Source: Cryobacterium sp. Y11 | GTDB lineage: Bacteria > Actinomycetota > Actinomycetes > Actinomycetales > Microbacteriaceae | DNA: 64,000 nt | Assembly: GCF_002929535.1 (NCBI RefSeq) | Contig: NZ_PJJO01000056.1 | Coordinates: forward strand, 124,001-188,000 | Direction of reading: 5' to 3' | In this document: piece after piece, positions 16,829 to 25,203 of the stretch | How the letters are laid out: each line of letters starts with the position of its first letter | How positions within the stretch are numbered: position 1 is the stretch's first letter | Position numbers and translations under genes: made by a program | Notes under the pieces: generated by a model | What the model was told of the DNA's origin: nothing | The model's database searches: none | The model's input: the letters and a program-made list of their open reading frames with translations, nothing else

Positions 16829-18064
16829 ATGTCTCCCTCTCGCCGTGTCCTCTTTCAGCGGCGGCGACTCGCCGTTGCTAGCGTTCTGCTCGTTGCATTC
16901 GGCAGTGTCGGCTACGTCAGCGTCACCACCTTCGCGCCCGTTCCCGACAGCGCGCCGGCTCTGGTGCAGCCGGTGGTGCTGACCCAGCCAGCGGCAGCAC
17001 CCGTCTGGCCTGCCTTCGGTGAAAGTGCCATCGGGGCGGTCGGTTTTCCGGGCGTTCTGGCCGGAAACGGTAAGCAGGGCACGGTGCCGATCGCGAGTAT
17101 CGCCAAGATGATCACCGCCCTCGTCATTCTCGATGCGAAACCGCTCGGTGCGGGCGAGGACGGCCCCTCGATCACCTTCACGGACGCCGACGTCGACATT
17201 TATTATCACTCAGTCGCCGAGAACGGTTCGGTCGCGCCGGTGGTTTCCGGAATGGTGCTCACCCAGCGGCAGGCTTTCGAAGCGATGCTGCTGCCCTCGG
17301 CTAATAACTATGCGGCGTCCCTCGCGGTCTGGGCATTCGGGTCCGTCGACAACTACCTGGCGGCAGCGACAACCTGGCTGGCCAACAACGCCCTGACCCA
17401 GACCAGCGTCGCCGACACGAGTGGCTTGTCAACGTTCAGTGTGAGCACCCCGGCCGAACTCGTCGAGATCGGCAAGCTCGTCGTTGGCCACCCAGTGCTG
17501 GCCGAAATCGTAGCCTTGCCGTCGGCGTTGTTGCCCGTGATTGGCACCATCACCAACACCAACAAGCTGCTCGGCCAAGGCGGCGTCGACGGCATCAAAA
17601 CCGGGACAACGGATGTCGCTGGCGCCTGCTTGCTCTTTTCCACCGATTTCACCGTGGGCGACAACACGGTCACTCTCGTGGGCGTCGTGCTCGGTGGCGA
17701 CACCCACTCCGAACTCAATGCGGCCATCGCGGCGCTGATCGAGAGCGTGCAACCCGGGTTTCACGACGTCGTTCTGGCCGAAGCTGGAGCCGTGTTCGGC
17801 AGTTACACGACCCAGTGGGGTGACGTGAGCGATATTGTCGCCGAGCGGGCCGCATCCGTTCTGGTCTGGTCGGACTCACCGATCACGGGTTCAGTAACGG
17901 CCACCGATCTGCAACTGGGCCGGGCCGGTGACGAGGTTGGCGAGGTGTCGTTCACGATCGGCACGGGGTTGCCCGTGACGGTGCCGCTCGAGCTCCAGGA
18001 CACAGTCGCCGATCCCGGCCCCGCCTGGCGCATCGCGCACCCCGGAGAGCTCTTAGCCGGCTGA
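16829..18064 (+). CDS. D-alanyl-D-alanine carboxypeptidase (S11-like penicillin-binding protein)
   Basis: 411-residue exported serine peptidase trimming peptidoglycan stem peptides. A single N-terminal membrane segment (about residues 14-36) acts as signal or anchor. The three active-site motifs are SIAK, SANNY and KTGT. The C-terminal 110 residues resemble the beta-rich domain of DacA-type enzymes but no C-terminal amphipathic anchor is visible. TAGGCT ends 6 nt before ATG 16829, so leaderless expression is likely. Confidence 0.88.
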   Translation: MSPSRRVLFQRRRLAVASVLLVAFGSVGYVSVTTFAPVPDSAPALVQPVVLTQPAAAPVWPAFGESAIGAVGFPGVLAGNGKQGTVPIASIAKMITALVILDAKPLGAGEDGPSITFTDADVDIYYHSVAENGSVAPVVSGMVLTQRQAFEAMLLPSANNYAASLAVWAFGSVDNYLAAATTWLANNALTQTSVADTSGLSTFSVSTPAELVEIGKLVVGHPVLAEIVALPSALLPVIGTITNTNKLLGQGGVDGIKTGTTDVAGACLLFSTDFTVGDNTVTLVGVVLGGDTHSELNAAIAALIESVQPGFHDVVLAEAGAVFGSYTTQWGDVSDIVAERAASVLVWSDSPITGSVTATDLQLGRAGDEVGEVSFTIGTGLPVTVPLELQDTVADPGPAWRIAHPGELLAG

Positions 18065-18112
18065 CCCGCGCCACCTCCACAGTCCGGGCCCGGGTCCGGC
18101 CCGAAATGAGAG

Positions 18113-18901
18113 TCAGTCGCGAGAGAGCGTGAACGGGCCGGCGTCGGGACGTTTGGGCAGCACGTGATCGCCGGAGGACTGGTGGCGTATCCGGCGCAGC
18201 ACCCACGGCACCAGGTATTCTCGCGCCCAGGCGAAGTCTTCGGTACGGGCCTGCCGCCAGCTGATGCCGGGCATCGGCTCGGGAACGCTTGGTTCGAGCG
18301 AGTTTTTCACGTTTAGGGTCTGGAGCACCATGCGCGCCACAGTGTGGTGCCCAAGCGCGTTCAGGTGCAGCCGGTCCGCGGCCCACATGCGCGGATCCTG
18401 AATCTCGGTCAACTGCCACATATCGGCCACGATGCAGTCGTACTTCGTGGCGATGGCCCGAATATTCTCGTTGTAGATCGCGACCTTGCCGCGGATGCTG
18501 CGAAAGACGGGGGAAAAGCCGACGTCTGCTCCGGTGAACAACACGATCGTCGCTCCGTCCCTGCTGAGCCCGGAAATTGCCTCTTCACACCGTGCCGCGA
18601 TGAAATCCGGGTCGGTACCGGGTCGAATCACATCGTTGCCGCCAGCCGAGATCGTGATCAGGTCCGGCCGTAATGCCAGTGCCGGCTCGATCTGCTCGTC
18701 GGCAATCTGCCGGATGAGTTTGCCGCGCACGGCCAGATTGGCATAGGCGAAATCGTCGGTGCCGTCGCTCAATACCTCGGCCACCCGGTCGGTCCAGCCG
18801 CGGTGTCCACCGGGACTCTGCTGCTCAGGATCGCCGATTCCCTCGGTGAACGAGTCGCCGAGCGCGACGTAGCGCGACCATGGATGCTGTTGCTTCGTCA
18901 T
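18113..18901 (-). CDS. SGNH/GDSL-family hydrolase
   Basis: 262-residue esterase/lipase-like protein. Block I is ALGDSFTEGIGD, the block III-like element is SAGGNDVIRPG and block V is DRLHLNALGH, giving Ser and Asp-x-x-His. No signal peptide is seen, so it is probably cytoplasmic. ATG 18901 was chosen; the hexamer CAGAAT ends 6 nt upstream, a leaderless layout with C in the first position. The substrate is unknown. It starts 78 bp from the divergent helicase gene. Confidence 0.85.
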   Translation of the reverse strand: MTKQQHPWSRYVALGDSFTEGIGDPEQQSPGGHRGWTDRVAEVLSDGTDDFAYANLAVRGKLIRQIADEQIEPALALRPDLITISAGGNDVIRPGTDPDFIAARCEEAISGLSRDGATIVLFTGADVGFSPVFRSIRGKVAIYNENIRAIATKYDCIVADMWQLTEIQDPRMWAADRLHLNALGHHTVARMVLQTLNVKNSLEPSVPEPMPGISWRQARTEDFAWAREYLVPWVLRRIRHQSSGDHVLPKRPDAGPFTLSRD

Positions 18902-18979
18902 GAAACCATTCTGTCTGAACCCTGTGTCAGCGGTGCCATCGGCTACGAACGTCGGCGGCCTTTGGTAGATTTGATAGAA

Positions 18980-20797
18980 GTGAATACTCCATCCGTTTTC
19001 GGTCCCGCGCAGGGGACGAGTGCAGCAGAACACCTATCGCCGTCTTTCCCCGAACGCGCGGCCTGGGGTACCGCAGGCAAACTGCGCGCCTGGCAGGCCG
19101 AGGCGCTTGAGGCCTATTTCGTGCACGAACCGCGCGATTTTCTCGCCGCGGCAACGCCGGGTGCCGGCAAGACCACGTTTGCACTGCGGCTGGCCGCCGA
19201 GCTGCGTTCCCGGCGCACGATCGATCGCATCACGGTCGTGGCCCCGACCGAACACCTAAAGAACCAGTGGGCGGATGCTGCGGCGCGAGCAGGCATCCGT
19301 CTCGATCCCATGTTCAAGAACGCCGATAAAAGTTACGGCAGCCACTACCACGGCGTCGTCGTGACCTACGCGCAGGTTGCGGCGCGGGCCGCGCTGCACA
19401 AACAGCTCACCGAGTCCAGCCGTACCCTGGTGATCCTCGACGAGATTCATCACGGCGGAGACGCCCTGAGTTGGGGAGATGCGATTCGTGTAGCGTTCGG
19501 TCCGGCCACCCGGCGCCTGTCGCTCACCGGCACCCCATTCCGCTCCGACACCTCGCCGATCCCGTTCGTGAGCTACCTGCCCGACAAACACGGCATCCGC
19601 ATGTCACAGAGCGACTACGCCTACGGCTACGGTCGCGCCCTCTCCGACGGCGTCGTTCGTCCGGTGATGTTCATGGTTTACGCCGGGCACATGAAGTGGC
19701 GCACCAGGGCTGGCGACGAGATGGAAGCGAAACTCGGCGAGGGCAACACCAAAGACATCACGAGCCAAGCCTGGCGTACGGCGCTTGAGCCCAGCGGCCA
19801 GTGGATTCCCTCGGTCTTGCGCGCAGCGAACTCCCGACTGACCGAGGTTCGGCATGGCATCCCGGATGCCGGTGGCCTGGTCATCGCCACCGACCAGACC
19901 ACCGCACGTGCATACGCCGTCATTCTGGAGGACATCTGCGGCGAGCCGGTCACCATCGTGCTCTCCGATGAGAAGGAGGCGAGCGACCGTATCGACGAGT
20001 TCTCCAAGAACACCCGGCGGTGGATGGTCGCCGTGCGCATGGTGTCCGAGGGGGTCGACGTACCGCGGCTCGCCGTCGGCGTCTACGCGACCAGTGCCGC
20101 TACGCCGCTTTACTTCGCTCAGGCGGTCGGCCGGTTTGTGCGGGCCCGCCGGCGCGGCGAAACGGCATCCATATTTTTGCCGAATGTTCCCGGACTTCTC
20201 AGCCTGGCCAACGCGCTTGAACAAGAACGCGACCACGCACTCGATCGCAGTAATCGTGACGACGGCGATGACGGCATGTTCAACCCTGAAGACGCCATGG
20301 TCGCCGCGGCGAACAAGGAAGACAAGGCATCCGATGATCTCGGCCTTGACGACTTCACCTGGCAGGCTCTTGACTCCCAGGCGACGTTTGACATGGTCAT
20401 GTTCGATGGTGACGAGTTTGGTGAACTCGCCGAACCTGGCACCGATGAGGAGTTCGATTTCATCGGTATTCCAGGCTTGCTTGAACCGGAACAGGTGTCG
20501 GAGCTGCTGCGACAACGTCAGTCACGGCAGTCCAAACGGTCAACCGATAAGCGAAAGAACCCGGTAACGGGTGAGATCGCTCCGCTCGAACCACCGCCGC
20601 TGTATCGCACGCTCAAGGAACAGCGCACCCTGCTGGCGAGCTTGGTCGGTATGTGGTCCAAACTCGCAGGCGAACCCCACGGCATGATTCATGCCGAGAT
20701 GCGTCGGATCTGTGGCGGGCCGGCAGTAGCCCAGGCCAGCGTTACCCAGTTGCAGATGCGCATTGACCTGCTACGTCGCAGGCTGGGTCGCAGCTAG
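18980..20797 (+). CDS. DEAD/DEAH-box helicase (SSL2-like)
   Basis: 605-residue superfamily 2 helicase. Walker A is TPGAGKTTFALRLA, motif II is ILDEIHHGGD, motif III is TGTPFRSD, and motif VI-like AQAVGRFVRARRRGE lies in the second RecA domain. The C-terminal 170 residues are acidic, rich in DDGDDGMF-type runs, then basic, and belong to no domain I recognise. GTG 18980 is chosen, with TAGATT ending 8 nt upstream. Frames starting earlier would overlap the SGNH gene and have no helicase features. A nucleic-acid repair role is likely but not specified. Confidence 0.87.
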   Translation: MNTPSVFGPAQGTSAAEHLSPSFPERAAWGTAGKLRAWQAEALEAYFVHEPRDFLAAATPGAGKTTFALRLAAELRSRRTIDRITVVAPTEHLKNQWADAAARAGIRLDPMFKNADKSYGSHYHGVVVTYAQVAARAALHKQLTESSRTLVILDEIHHGGDALSWGDAIRVAFGPATRRLSLTGTPFRSDTSPIPFVSYLPDKHGIRMSQSDYAYGYGRALSDGVVRPVMFMVYAGHMKWRTRAGDEMEAKLGEGNTKDITSQAWRTALEPSGQWIPSVLRAANSRLTEVRHGIPDAGGLVIATDQTTARAYAVILEDICGEPVTIVLSDEKEASDRIDEFSKNTRRWMVAVRMVSEGVDVPRLAVGVYATSAATPLYFAQAVGRFVRARRRGETASIFLPNVPGLLSLANALEQERDHALDRSNRDDGDDGMFNPEDAMVAAANKEDKASDDLGLDDFTWQALDSQATFDMVMFDGDEFGELAEPGTDEEFDFIGIPGLLEPEQVSELLRQRQSRQSKRSTDKRKNPVTGEIAPLEPPPLYRTLKEQRTLLASLVGMWSKLAGEPHGMIHAEMRRICGGPAVAQASVTQLQMRIDLLRRRLGRS

Positions 20798-20810
20798 GCC
20801 GCAGCGCTCG

Positions 20811-22025
20811 TTAGTGCAACGTGGCCGACCCCGCCAGAGCGCCGACCGGCTCCCTAGCGAACGTGAGGGCAGCGAGAATGTCGTCCATCAGGTCCTCGAC
20901 GTGTTCCAGCCCGATCGAGAGCCGCACGATGCCGGCGGCCGGGCGTGCCTCGGCCGCCACGGGGCGGTGCGTCAGCGACGCCGGGTGCTGCACGAGGGAA
21001 TCGACTCCGCCGAGGGACACGGCGTGCGTGATCAGGCGGAGCGCCTCCGTGAAACGCACGGCGGCGGCACAGGACCCGAGGTCTAAGGCGATCAGCGAAC
21101 CGGCGCCGGCGCTTTGCCGACCAATCAGGCCGTCCGGATCCTGGCCGGGCAGACCCGGGTAGAGCACCCGGGTCACTGCGGGGTGCACGCTGAGCCGGGC
21201 AGCAATCTCACCGGCCGATTTCTGTTGGGCACGCACCCGGATCGGCAGGGTGCGCAGCCCTCGATGCAGGAGGTAGGCGTTGAATGGCTGCAGCAGGCCG
21301 CCGGTCAGTGCGCGCACCTGACGCAGGCGCACCATCCACTCTTCTGGTCCGGAGACCGTGCCGCCCATGGCATCACCGTGCCCGCCGAGAAACTTGGTCG
21401 CACTGTGTAGCACGAGCGTGGCCCCCGATTCGACCGGGCGCTGCAAGACCGGCGTCGCAAAGGTGTTGTCCACCAACACGGGAATCGTTCCGGCAGCATC
21501 CGCTACTGCCCGAATGTCGGTCAGTTCGAGTGTCGGGTTCGCCGGAGACTCGAGGATCACCAGGCCCGTGTTCGAGCGGATGGCGGCTGCCACTCCGGCG
21601 AGATCGGTCCAGGTGACCGTCGTGCCGAGCAGGCCGCTCGCGAGAACGTGATCTGTTCCGCCGTACACGGGACGCAGTGCTACAACATGCGGCTTTCCGG
21701 CGGTTACCGTTGCCATCAGTGTTGCGGACAGGGCGGCCATTCCGGTGGCAAAGGCAACGGTGCCTTTCGTTCGTTCCAGGGCCGACAGCGCGTTCTCGAA
21801 GCGAGCGACGCCCGGTTGCCATAGGCGCTGATAGACCGCGGAATCGCCGGGCTCCGGCGTACCGCCGGTGGCGAGATTTTCGTAAGAATCACCGCCACAT
21901 TCCACTCCGCGCAGTGGATTGGTGGTGGACAGATCGATTCCAGGAACGTGGGTACCGGCCTCCGTGAGACCGTCCATTCCGGCGTGCACGGCGAGGGTTT
22001 CTAAATGTGACAACGGTGGCAACAT
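20811..22025 (-). CDS. Cys/Met metabolism PLP enzyme (cystathionine gamma-synthase or methionine gamma-lyase-like)
   Basis: 404-residue fold-type I PLP enzyme. It has [20 protein letters not shown] and the lysine in [17 protein letters not shown], all of the trans-sulfuration family. The family members metB, metC, mdeA and metZ are hard to separate by motif alone. The divergent Lrp/AsnC regulator recalls the mdeA-mdeR pair of Pseudomonas putida and favours a catabolic gamma-lyase, but metB is the default call. ATG 22025 sits behind GTGAGG. It overlaps nothing and is convergent with the helicase gene 13 bp away. Confidence 0.85.
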   Translation of the reverse strand: MLPPLSHLETLAVHAGMDGLTEAGTHVPGIDLSTTNPLRGVECGGDSYENLATGGTPEPGDSAVYQRLWQPGVARFENALSALERTKGTVAFATGMAALSATLMATVTAGKPHVVALRPVYGGTDHVLASGLLGTTVTWTDLAGVAAAIRSNTGLVILESPANPTLELTDIRAVADAAGTIPVLVDNTFATPVLQRPVESGATLVLHSATKFLGGHGDAMGGTVSGPEEWMVRLRQVRALTGGLLQPFNAYLLHRGLRTLPIRVRAQQKSAGEIAARLSVHPAVTRVLYPGLPGQDPDGLIGRQSAGAGSLIALDLGSCAAAVRFTEALRLITHAVSLGGVDSLVQHPASLTHRPVAAEARPAAGIVRLSIGLEHVEDLMDDILAALTFAREPVGALAGSATLH

Positions 22026-22055
22026 GACCTCACAGAAACAGAGTCCGCCTAAGAA

Positions 22056-22081
22056 TGCAAGGGAGCGTGCAGACCCTTGCA
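22056..22081. promoter_or_regulatory. Palindromic operator between PLP enzyme and Lrp gene
   Basis: A perfect 8-bp inverted repeat, TGCAAGGG-N10-CCCTTGCA, lies between the divergent genes. The right arm overlaps TTGCAA (22077-22082), which with CATAAA (22100-22105) and a 17-nt spacer forms a plausible promoter for the Lrp gene. A regulator bound here would block its own promoter and could affect the divergent enzyme gene. That the neighbouring Lrp protein is the ligand is inferred from position. Confidence 0.6.
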
Positions 22082-22131
22082 AATTTCCTAGAGGAATCGC
22101 ATAAACTGCTGAGTGAAAAGGGAGTCTGCTG

Positions 22132-22611
22132 ATGGAACCGAAGAAGCCAGAACTTGACCGGGTCGACCGTGCGCTCCTGCGCGCGCTGTCGGTCAACGCC
22201 AGAGCGTCCGGAGCTGCACTCGCAACCGAAATCGGCGTTGCCGAGTCAACCGTATCGCTGCGCCTACGGCGGCTGCAGCAGCTTGGCCACATTCGCGGCT
22301 ACCGGGCCAACATTGACCTCGCCGCCCTCGGAGCGAGCTTGCAGGCTCTCATCTCGGTGCGGTTGGCCAAGCATGCCCGGGTACAGATCGACGATTTTCG
22401 CAACGCAGCACCGCACTGGCCCGGCGTGATCGGGCTGTTCCATACCGCCGGTGCCGACGACTATTTACTGCACGTTGCGGCAGCGGACGCCTCGCATCTG
22501 CGCGACTTCGTGCTCGAGCATCTGGCTGAGCATCCCGCCGTCGCCCACACCGAGACCAACTTGATCTTTGAGTATGTCGACGGAGACGGCTGGCAAGACC
22601 TGGTGAAATAG
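22132..22611 (+). CDS. Lrp/AsnC family transcriptional regulator
   Basis: 159 residues: an N-terminal winged helix-turn-helix (LDRVDRALLRALSVNARASGAALATEIGVAESTVSLRLRRL split over about residues 8-48) followed by a RAM ligand-binding domain ending in ETNLIFEY. AAGGGAG precedes ATG 22132 by 6 nt. It is divergent from the PLP enzyme, with a palindromic site between them, so it probably senses an amino acid related to that enzyme and autoregulates. Its transcript would end at the shared hairpin at 22643-22676. Confidence 0.92.
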   Translation: MEPKKPELDRVDRALLRALSVNARASGAALATEIGVAESTVSLRLRRLQQLGHIRGYRANIDLAALGASLQALISVRLAKHARVQIDDFRNAAPHWPGVIGLFHTAGADDYLLHVAAADASHLRDFVLEHLAEHPAVAHTETNLIFEYVDGDGWQDLVK

Positions 22612-22642
22612 CATCGAACGGTCGGCATCGTGTGCTTAAAAC

Positions 22643-22676
22643 AAGCACGCCTCCCGCCGAAGCGGGAGGCGTGCTT
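22643..22676. terminator. Strong hairpin terminator between lrp and cspA
   Basis: A 15-bp uninterrupted stem (AAGCACGCCTCCCGC with GCGGGAGGCGTGCTT) closes a CGAA tetraloop. On the minus strand the stem is followed by GTTTT, so it mainly terminates cspA; it also faces the lrp transcript. Confidence 0.88.
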
Positions 22677-22688
22677 CGCAAGCTCTAT

Positions 22689-22892
22689 TTAGAGGGCGCG
22701 GATGTTCTCGGCCTGGGGACCCTTGGGGCCCTGGGTTACCTCGAACTCGACCTTCTGGTTCTCATCGAGGGACTTGTAGCCATTCGACGCGATCGCGGAG
22801 TAGTGCGCGAAAACATCGGCGCTTCCGTCGTCGGGTGCGATAAAGCCGAAGCCCTTTTCAGCGTTGAACCATTTCACGGTACCTGTTGCCAT
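22689..22892 (-). CDS. cspA: Cold-shock protein CspA family
   Basis: 67-residue single cold-shock domain. [23 protein letters not shown] contains RNP1 (KGFGFI), and DVFAHYSAI is the RNP2 region, here with FAHY where many members have FVHF. It binds single-stranded RNA/DNA as an RNA chaperone. GGAGGAG lies 9 nt before ATG 22892. A leader of roughly 120 nt and a strong terminator make it a compact single-gene unit. Confidence 0.96.
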   Translation of the reverse strand: MATGTVKWFNAEKGFGFIAPDDGSADVFAHYSAIASNGYKSLDENQKVEFEVTQGPKGPQAENIRAL

Positions 22893-23049
22893 TTGTAAAA
22901 CTCCTCCAGGAGTGTTAGACCGGCCCCGACTGTCGGGACCGTTCGTCGCGGTATTCGTCGTCCGCTTCCGAAAGGAATGTGGCGCACTCACTAAAATTCA
23001 GATGAATAACATTGAGAGCGTTTAAGACGTGCAAGCACTACAACTTCAA
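22893..23049 (-). promoter_or_regulatory. Candidate cspA promoter and long 5' leader
   Basis: TTGAAG (23049-23044), an 18-nt spacer and TTAAAC (23025-23020) on the minus strand would start transcription near 23013 and give an untranslated leader of about 120 nt. Long leaders regulate many csp mRNAs by cold-dependent folding. Whether this one folds that way was not computed. Confidence 0.35.
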
Positions 23050-23202
23050 GTCCAACACTAGCCCACAAGTCTGGATGGTTTCGGGATTTCACGGCATTTA
23101 TTGCCCGAAAGCGTATCGTTTACGGTAAAAAACGGGTGAACTCCGGGTCTACCACAGTGAATGACTACGATGTCGAGATTGCCCGAACCCGCGAAAATTC
23201 CG

Positions 23203-24039
23203 TCATTCCGCTGTCACAAAGTCGATCAGGTGTTCCACCCGACCCAGAAGTTGCGGCTCCAGGTCGGCAAAAGTACGCACCTGACCGAGAATTCGCTGCC
23301 ACGCCCTGGCGATGTCGGCTTGCTCCTCGTGTGGCCAGCCGAGTGCCTCGCAGATCCCGTGTTTCCACTCCATGCTCCGAGGTATTTCTGGCCAGGCCGT
23401 CAAGCCCACGCGCGCCGGTTTCACCGATTGCCAGACGTCCACGAACGGATGCCCCACCACCAGCACACTCGCCGCAAACGGCCCGCGTGCCACGGCCTGC
23501 GCAATGCGGCTCTCCTTGGACCCCGGAACGAGGTGGTCGACGAGCACGCCGACTCGGCGACCGGCGCCAGGCCGCCACGACCGAAGGATCTCATCGAGGT
23601 TGTCCACGCCCTCGATGTACTCGACCACGACACCCTCGATGCGCAGGTCGGCGCCCCAGATCTTTTCGACGAGTTCGGCATCGTGACGCCCCTCGACGAA
23701 GATGCGACTGGCCCGGGCGACGCGCGCCGGAGCATCCGGAACCGCCGTTGAGCCAGACGCGGTACGCACCCGGCCGAGGGCTGCCGCCATGGTCGGTGCG
23801 ATCAGCGTGACGGGCTCGCCATCGATGAGAAAACCAGAGCCAAGCGGAAACAGGCGCAATTTTCCGTGCCGGTCCTCAAGGGTGACGATCTTCTTCTCAA
23901 CCCGAATGACGGCGCCGCAAAACCCCGTCGCGATTTCCTCCACCACGAGGTCGCGGCTGGCTTCCTGGGTGGGAATGATGATGCGACCGGCCTCGCGCCA
24001 GCCTGGAGAGAGTACGTCTGCGCTATATCGATCGTCCAT
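23203..24039 (-). CDS. DUF3097 family protein
   Basis: 278-residue actinobacterial protein of the DUF3097 family. It begins MDDRYSADVLSPGWREAG and contains IFVEGRHDAELVEKIWGADLR, then VVEYIEGVDNLDEIL and VGVLVDHLVPGSKESR. The conserved Glu and the Asp-x-x-x pattern resemble a TOPRIM-like fold, but this is inference. Function is unknown. TAGCGT ends 7 nt before ATG 24039, supporting that start over a frame 15 codons longer. It is divergent from the YedK gene 59 bp away, each with its own leaderless promoter. Confidence 0.83.
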   Translation of the reverse strand: MDDRYSADVLSPGWREAGRIIIPTQEASRDLVVEEIATGFCGAVIRVEKKIVTLEDRHGKLRLFPLGSGFLIDGEPVTLIAPTMAAALGRVRTASGSTAVPDAPARVARASRIFVEGRHDAELVEKIWGADLRIEGVVVEYIEGVDNLDEILRSWRPGAGRRVGVLVDHLVPGSKESRIAQAVARGPFAASVLVVGHPFVDVWQSVKPARVGLTAWPEIPRSMEWKHGICEALGWPHEEQADIARAWQRILGQVRTFADLEPQLLGRVEHLIDFVTAE

Positions 24040-24098
24040 TGCATCGACGCTAGCCGACGCCCGCTCTTTCGCCCCGCAGGCCACGGTATTCTGGAGTC

Positions 24099-24818
24099 AT
24101 GTGTGGTCGATTCATCATTACCGATACGGCGCCTGATCTGGCTGCCATGTTCGACGTCGAGCATGAAGGTGAGAACCTGCCTGAACCCTCGTGGAATATC
24201 CGGCCAACGGAGCAGATTCCAATCGTGCTCGAGTCGGCGCGCACCGATCCCGCCGTGCGCCGGCTGGAATCGGCGCGCTGGTCCCTGATCCCATCTTTTG
24301 CCACCGAGTCCACCTCGAAGTTCCCGACTTTCAACGCGCGGGCAGAAACCGCCGCCGAGAAGCCGACCTTCACGGCGTCGGTGCGGTCACGGCGTGCTCT
24401 CGTGCCTGCTACCGGCTACTTCGAGTGGCAGACCGAGGGAACCACGAAAAAGCCCTACTTCATCCACTCAGATGACGGCATGCCCCTTGCCTTCGCCGGG
24501 CTCTATTCGTGGTGGAAGAATCCGGCGATTGCCGAGAACGATCCGGCCCGATGGGTGCTGTCCGCCACGATTCTCACGACGGATGCGCAGGGCCCGCTCG
24601 CGCAGATTCATGACCGTACGCCGGTTCCCCTGCCCGAGGAATGGTGGGATCAGTGGCTTGACCCCGCCACCGAGGGTAACCAGGCACTTGTCGATGCTGC
24701 CGTTGCCGCATCCCGCGAGGTCGTGGCATCACTCAACTTCTACGAAGTCGCACCGGTAACGGGCAACGGCCCCGAACTAATCGAGCCGATCGAGCCGACT
24801 GCTAGCGATTCGCTGTAA
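24099..24818 (+). CDS. SOS response-associated peptidase YedK/HMCES (SRAP)
   Basis: 239-residue SRAP protein that covalently caps abasic sites in single-stranded DNA. The catalytic Cys2 (MCGRF) is exposed after Met removal. WNIRPTEQIP, FNARAET and ATGYFEWQ give the Asn, Arg and Glu, and IHDRTPVPL the active histidine. TATTCT ends 6 nt before ATG 24099, indicating a leaderless transcript and fixing the N-terminal Cys2, which is essential in this family. Confidence 0.93.
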   Translation: MCGRFIITDTAPDLAAMFDVEHEGENLPEPSWNIRPTEQIPIVLESARTDPAVRRLESARWSLIPSFATESTSKFPTFNARAETAAEKPTFTASVRSRRALVPATGYFEWQTEGTTKKPYFIHSDDGMPLAFAGLYSWWKNPAIAENDPARWVLSATILTTDAQGPLAQIHDRTPVPLPEEWWDQWLDPATEGNQALVDAAVAASREVVASLNFYEVAPVTGNGPELIEPIEPTASDSL

Positions 24819-24909
24819 TCCCGACCCGTCCCAGCCGGTACGCTCAAATGAGTACGTTCAAACCAGTGGCTGGGCGATATTGCCGGGCGCTGCCGTGAAA
24901 GGATTCCCC

Positions 24910-25074
24910 ATGCACATTGCCGCCTTCGTCGTCGCGTTCGCGATCTTCATTCTCGGTCTCTGGCTGTTCGGCCTGGCGTTCTCGATCACGTCGCTGATGG
25001 GAGTGACTTTCGTTGCCGGAATTCTGTGCGTGGCCCTTGCCATGGCTATCCCGTTCCACCTGCTGCGCGACTAG
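24910..25074 (+). CDS. Small two-helix membrane protein
   Basis: 54 residues, almost entirely two hydrophobic helices (about 3-25 and 28-48) ending PFHLLRD. GAAAGGA lies 6 nt before ATG 24910. An upstream frame start would add residues without a ribosome site. I do not recognise a family; similar tiny proteins are common in Actinobacteria. Confidence 0.6.
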   Translation: MHIAAFVVAFAIFILGLWLFGLAFSITSLMGVTFVAGILCVALAMAIPFHLLRD

Positions 25075-25203
25075 CGCGGCTACCGGAGGATCGTTAGCCT
25101 CCGACCGGCTCCCTCGGCAGGAAGTCAGATTGCCGCGATACGGTTGATCTCCTGATCGTCGTCGCGACGATCTTTTCGCATCTGCAGGAAGGTCCCACCC
25201 AGG

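Noticed and set aside
19604..20515. 303-codon minus-strand frame opposite the DEAH helicase
   Set aside because: Shadow of a gene with all helicase motifs on the other strand.
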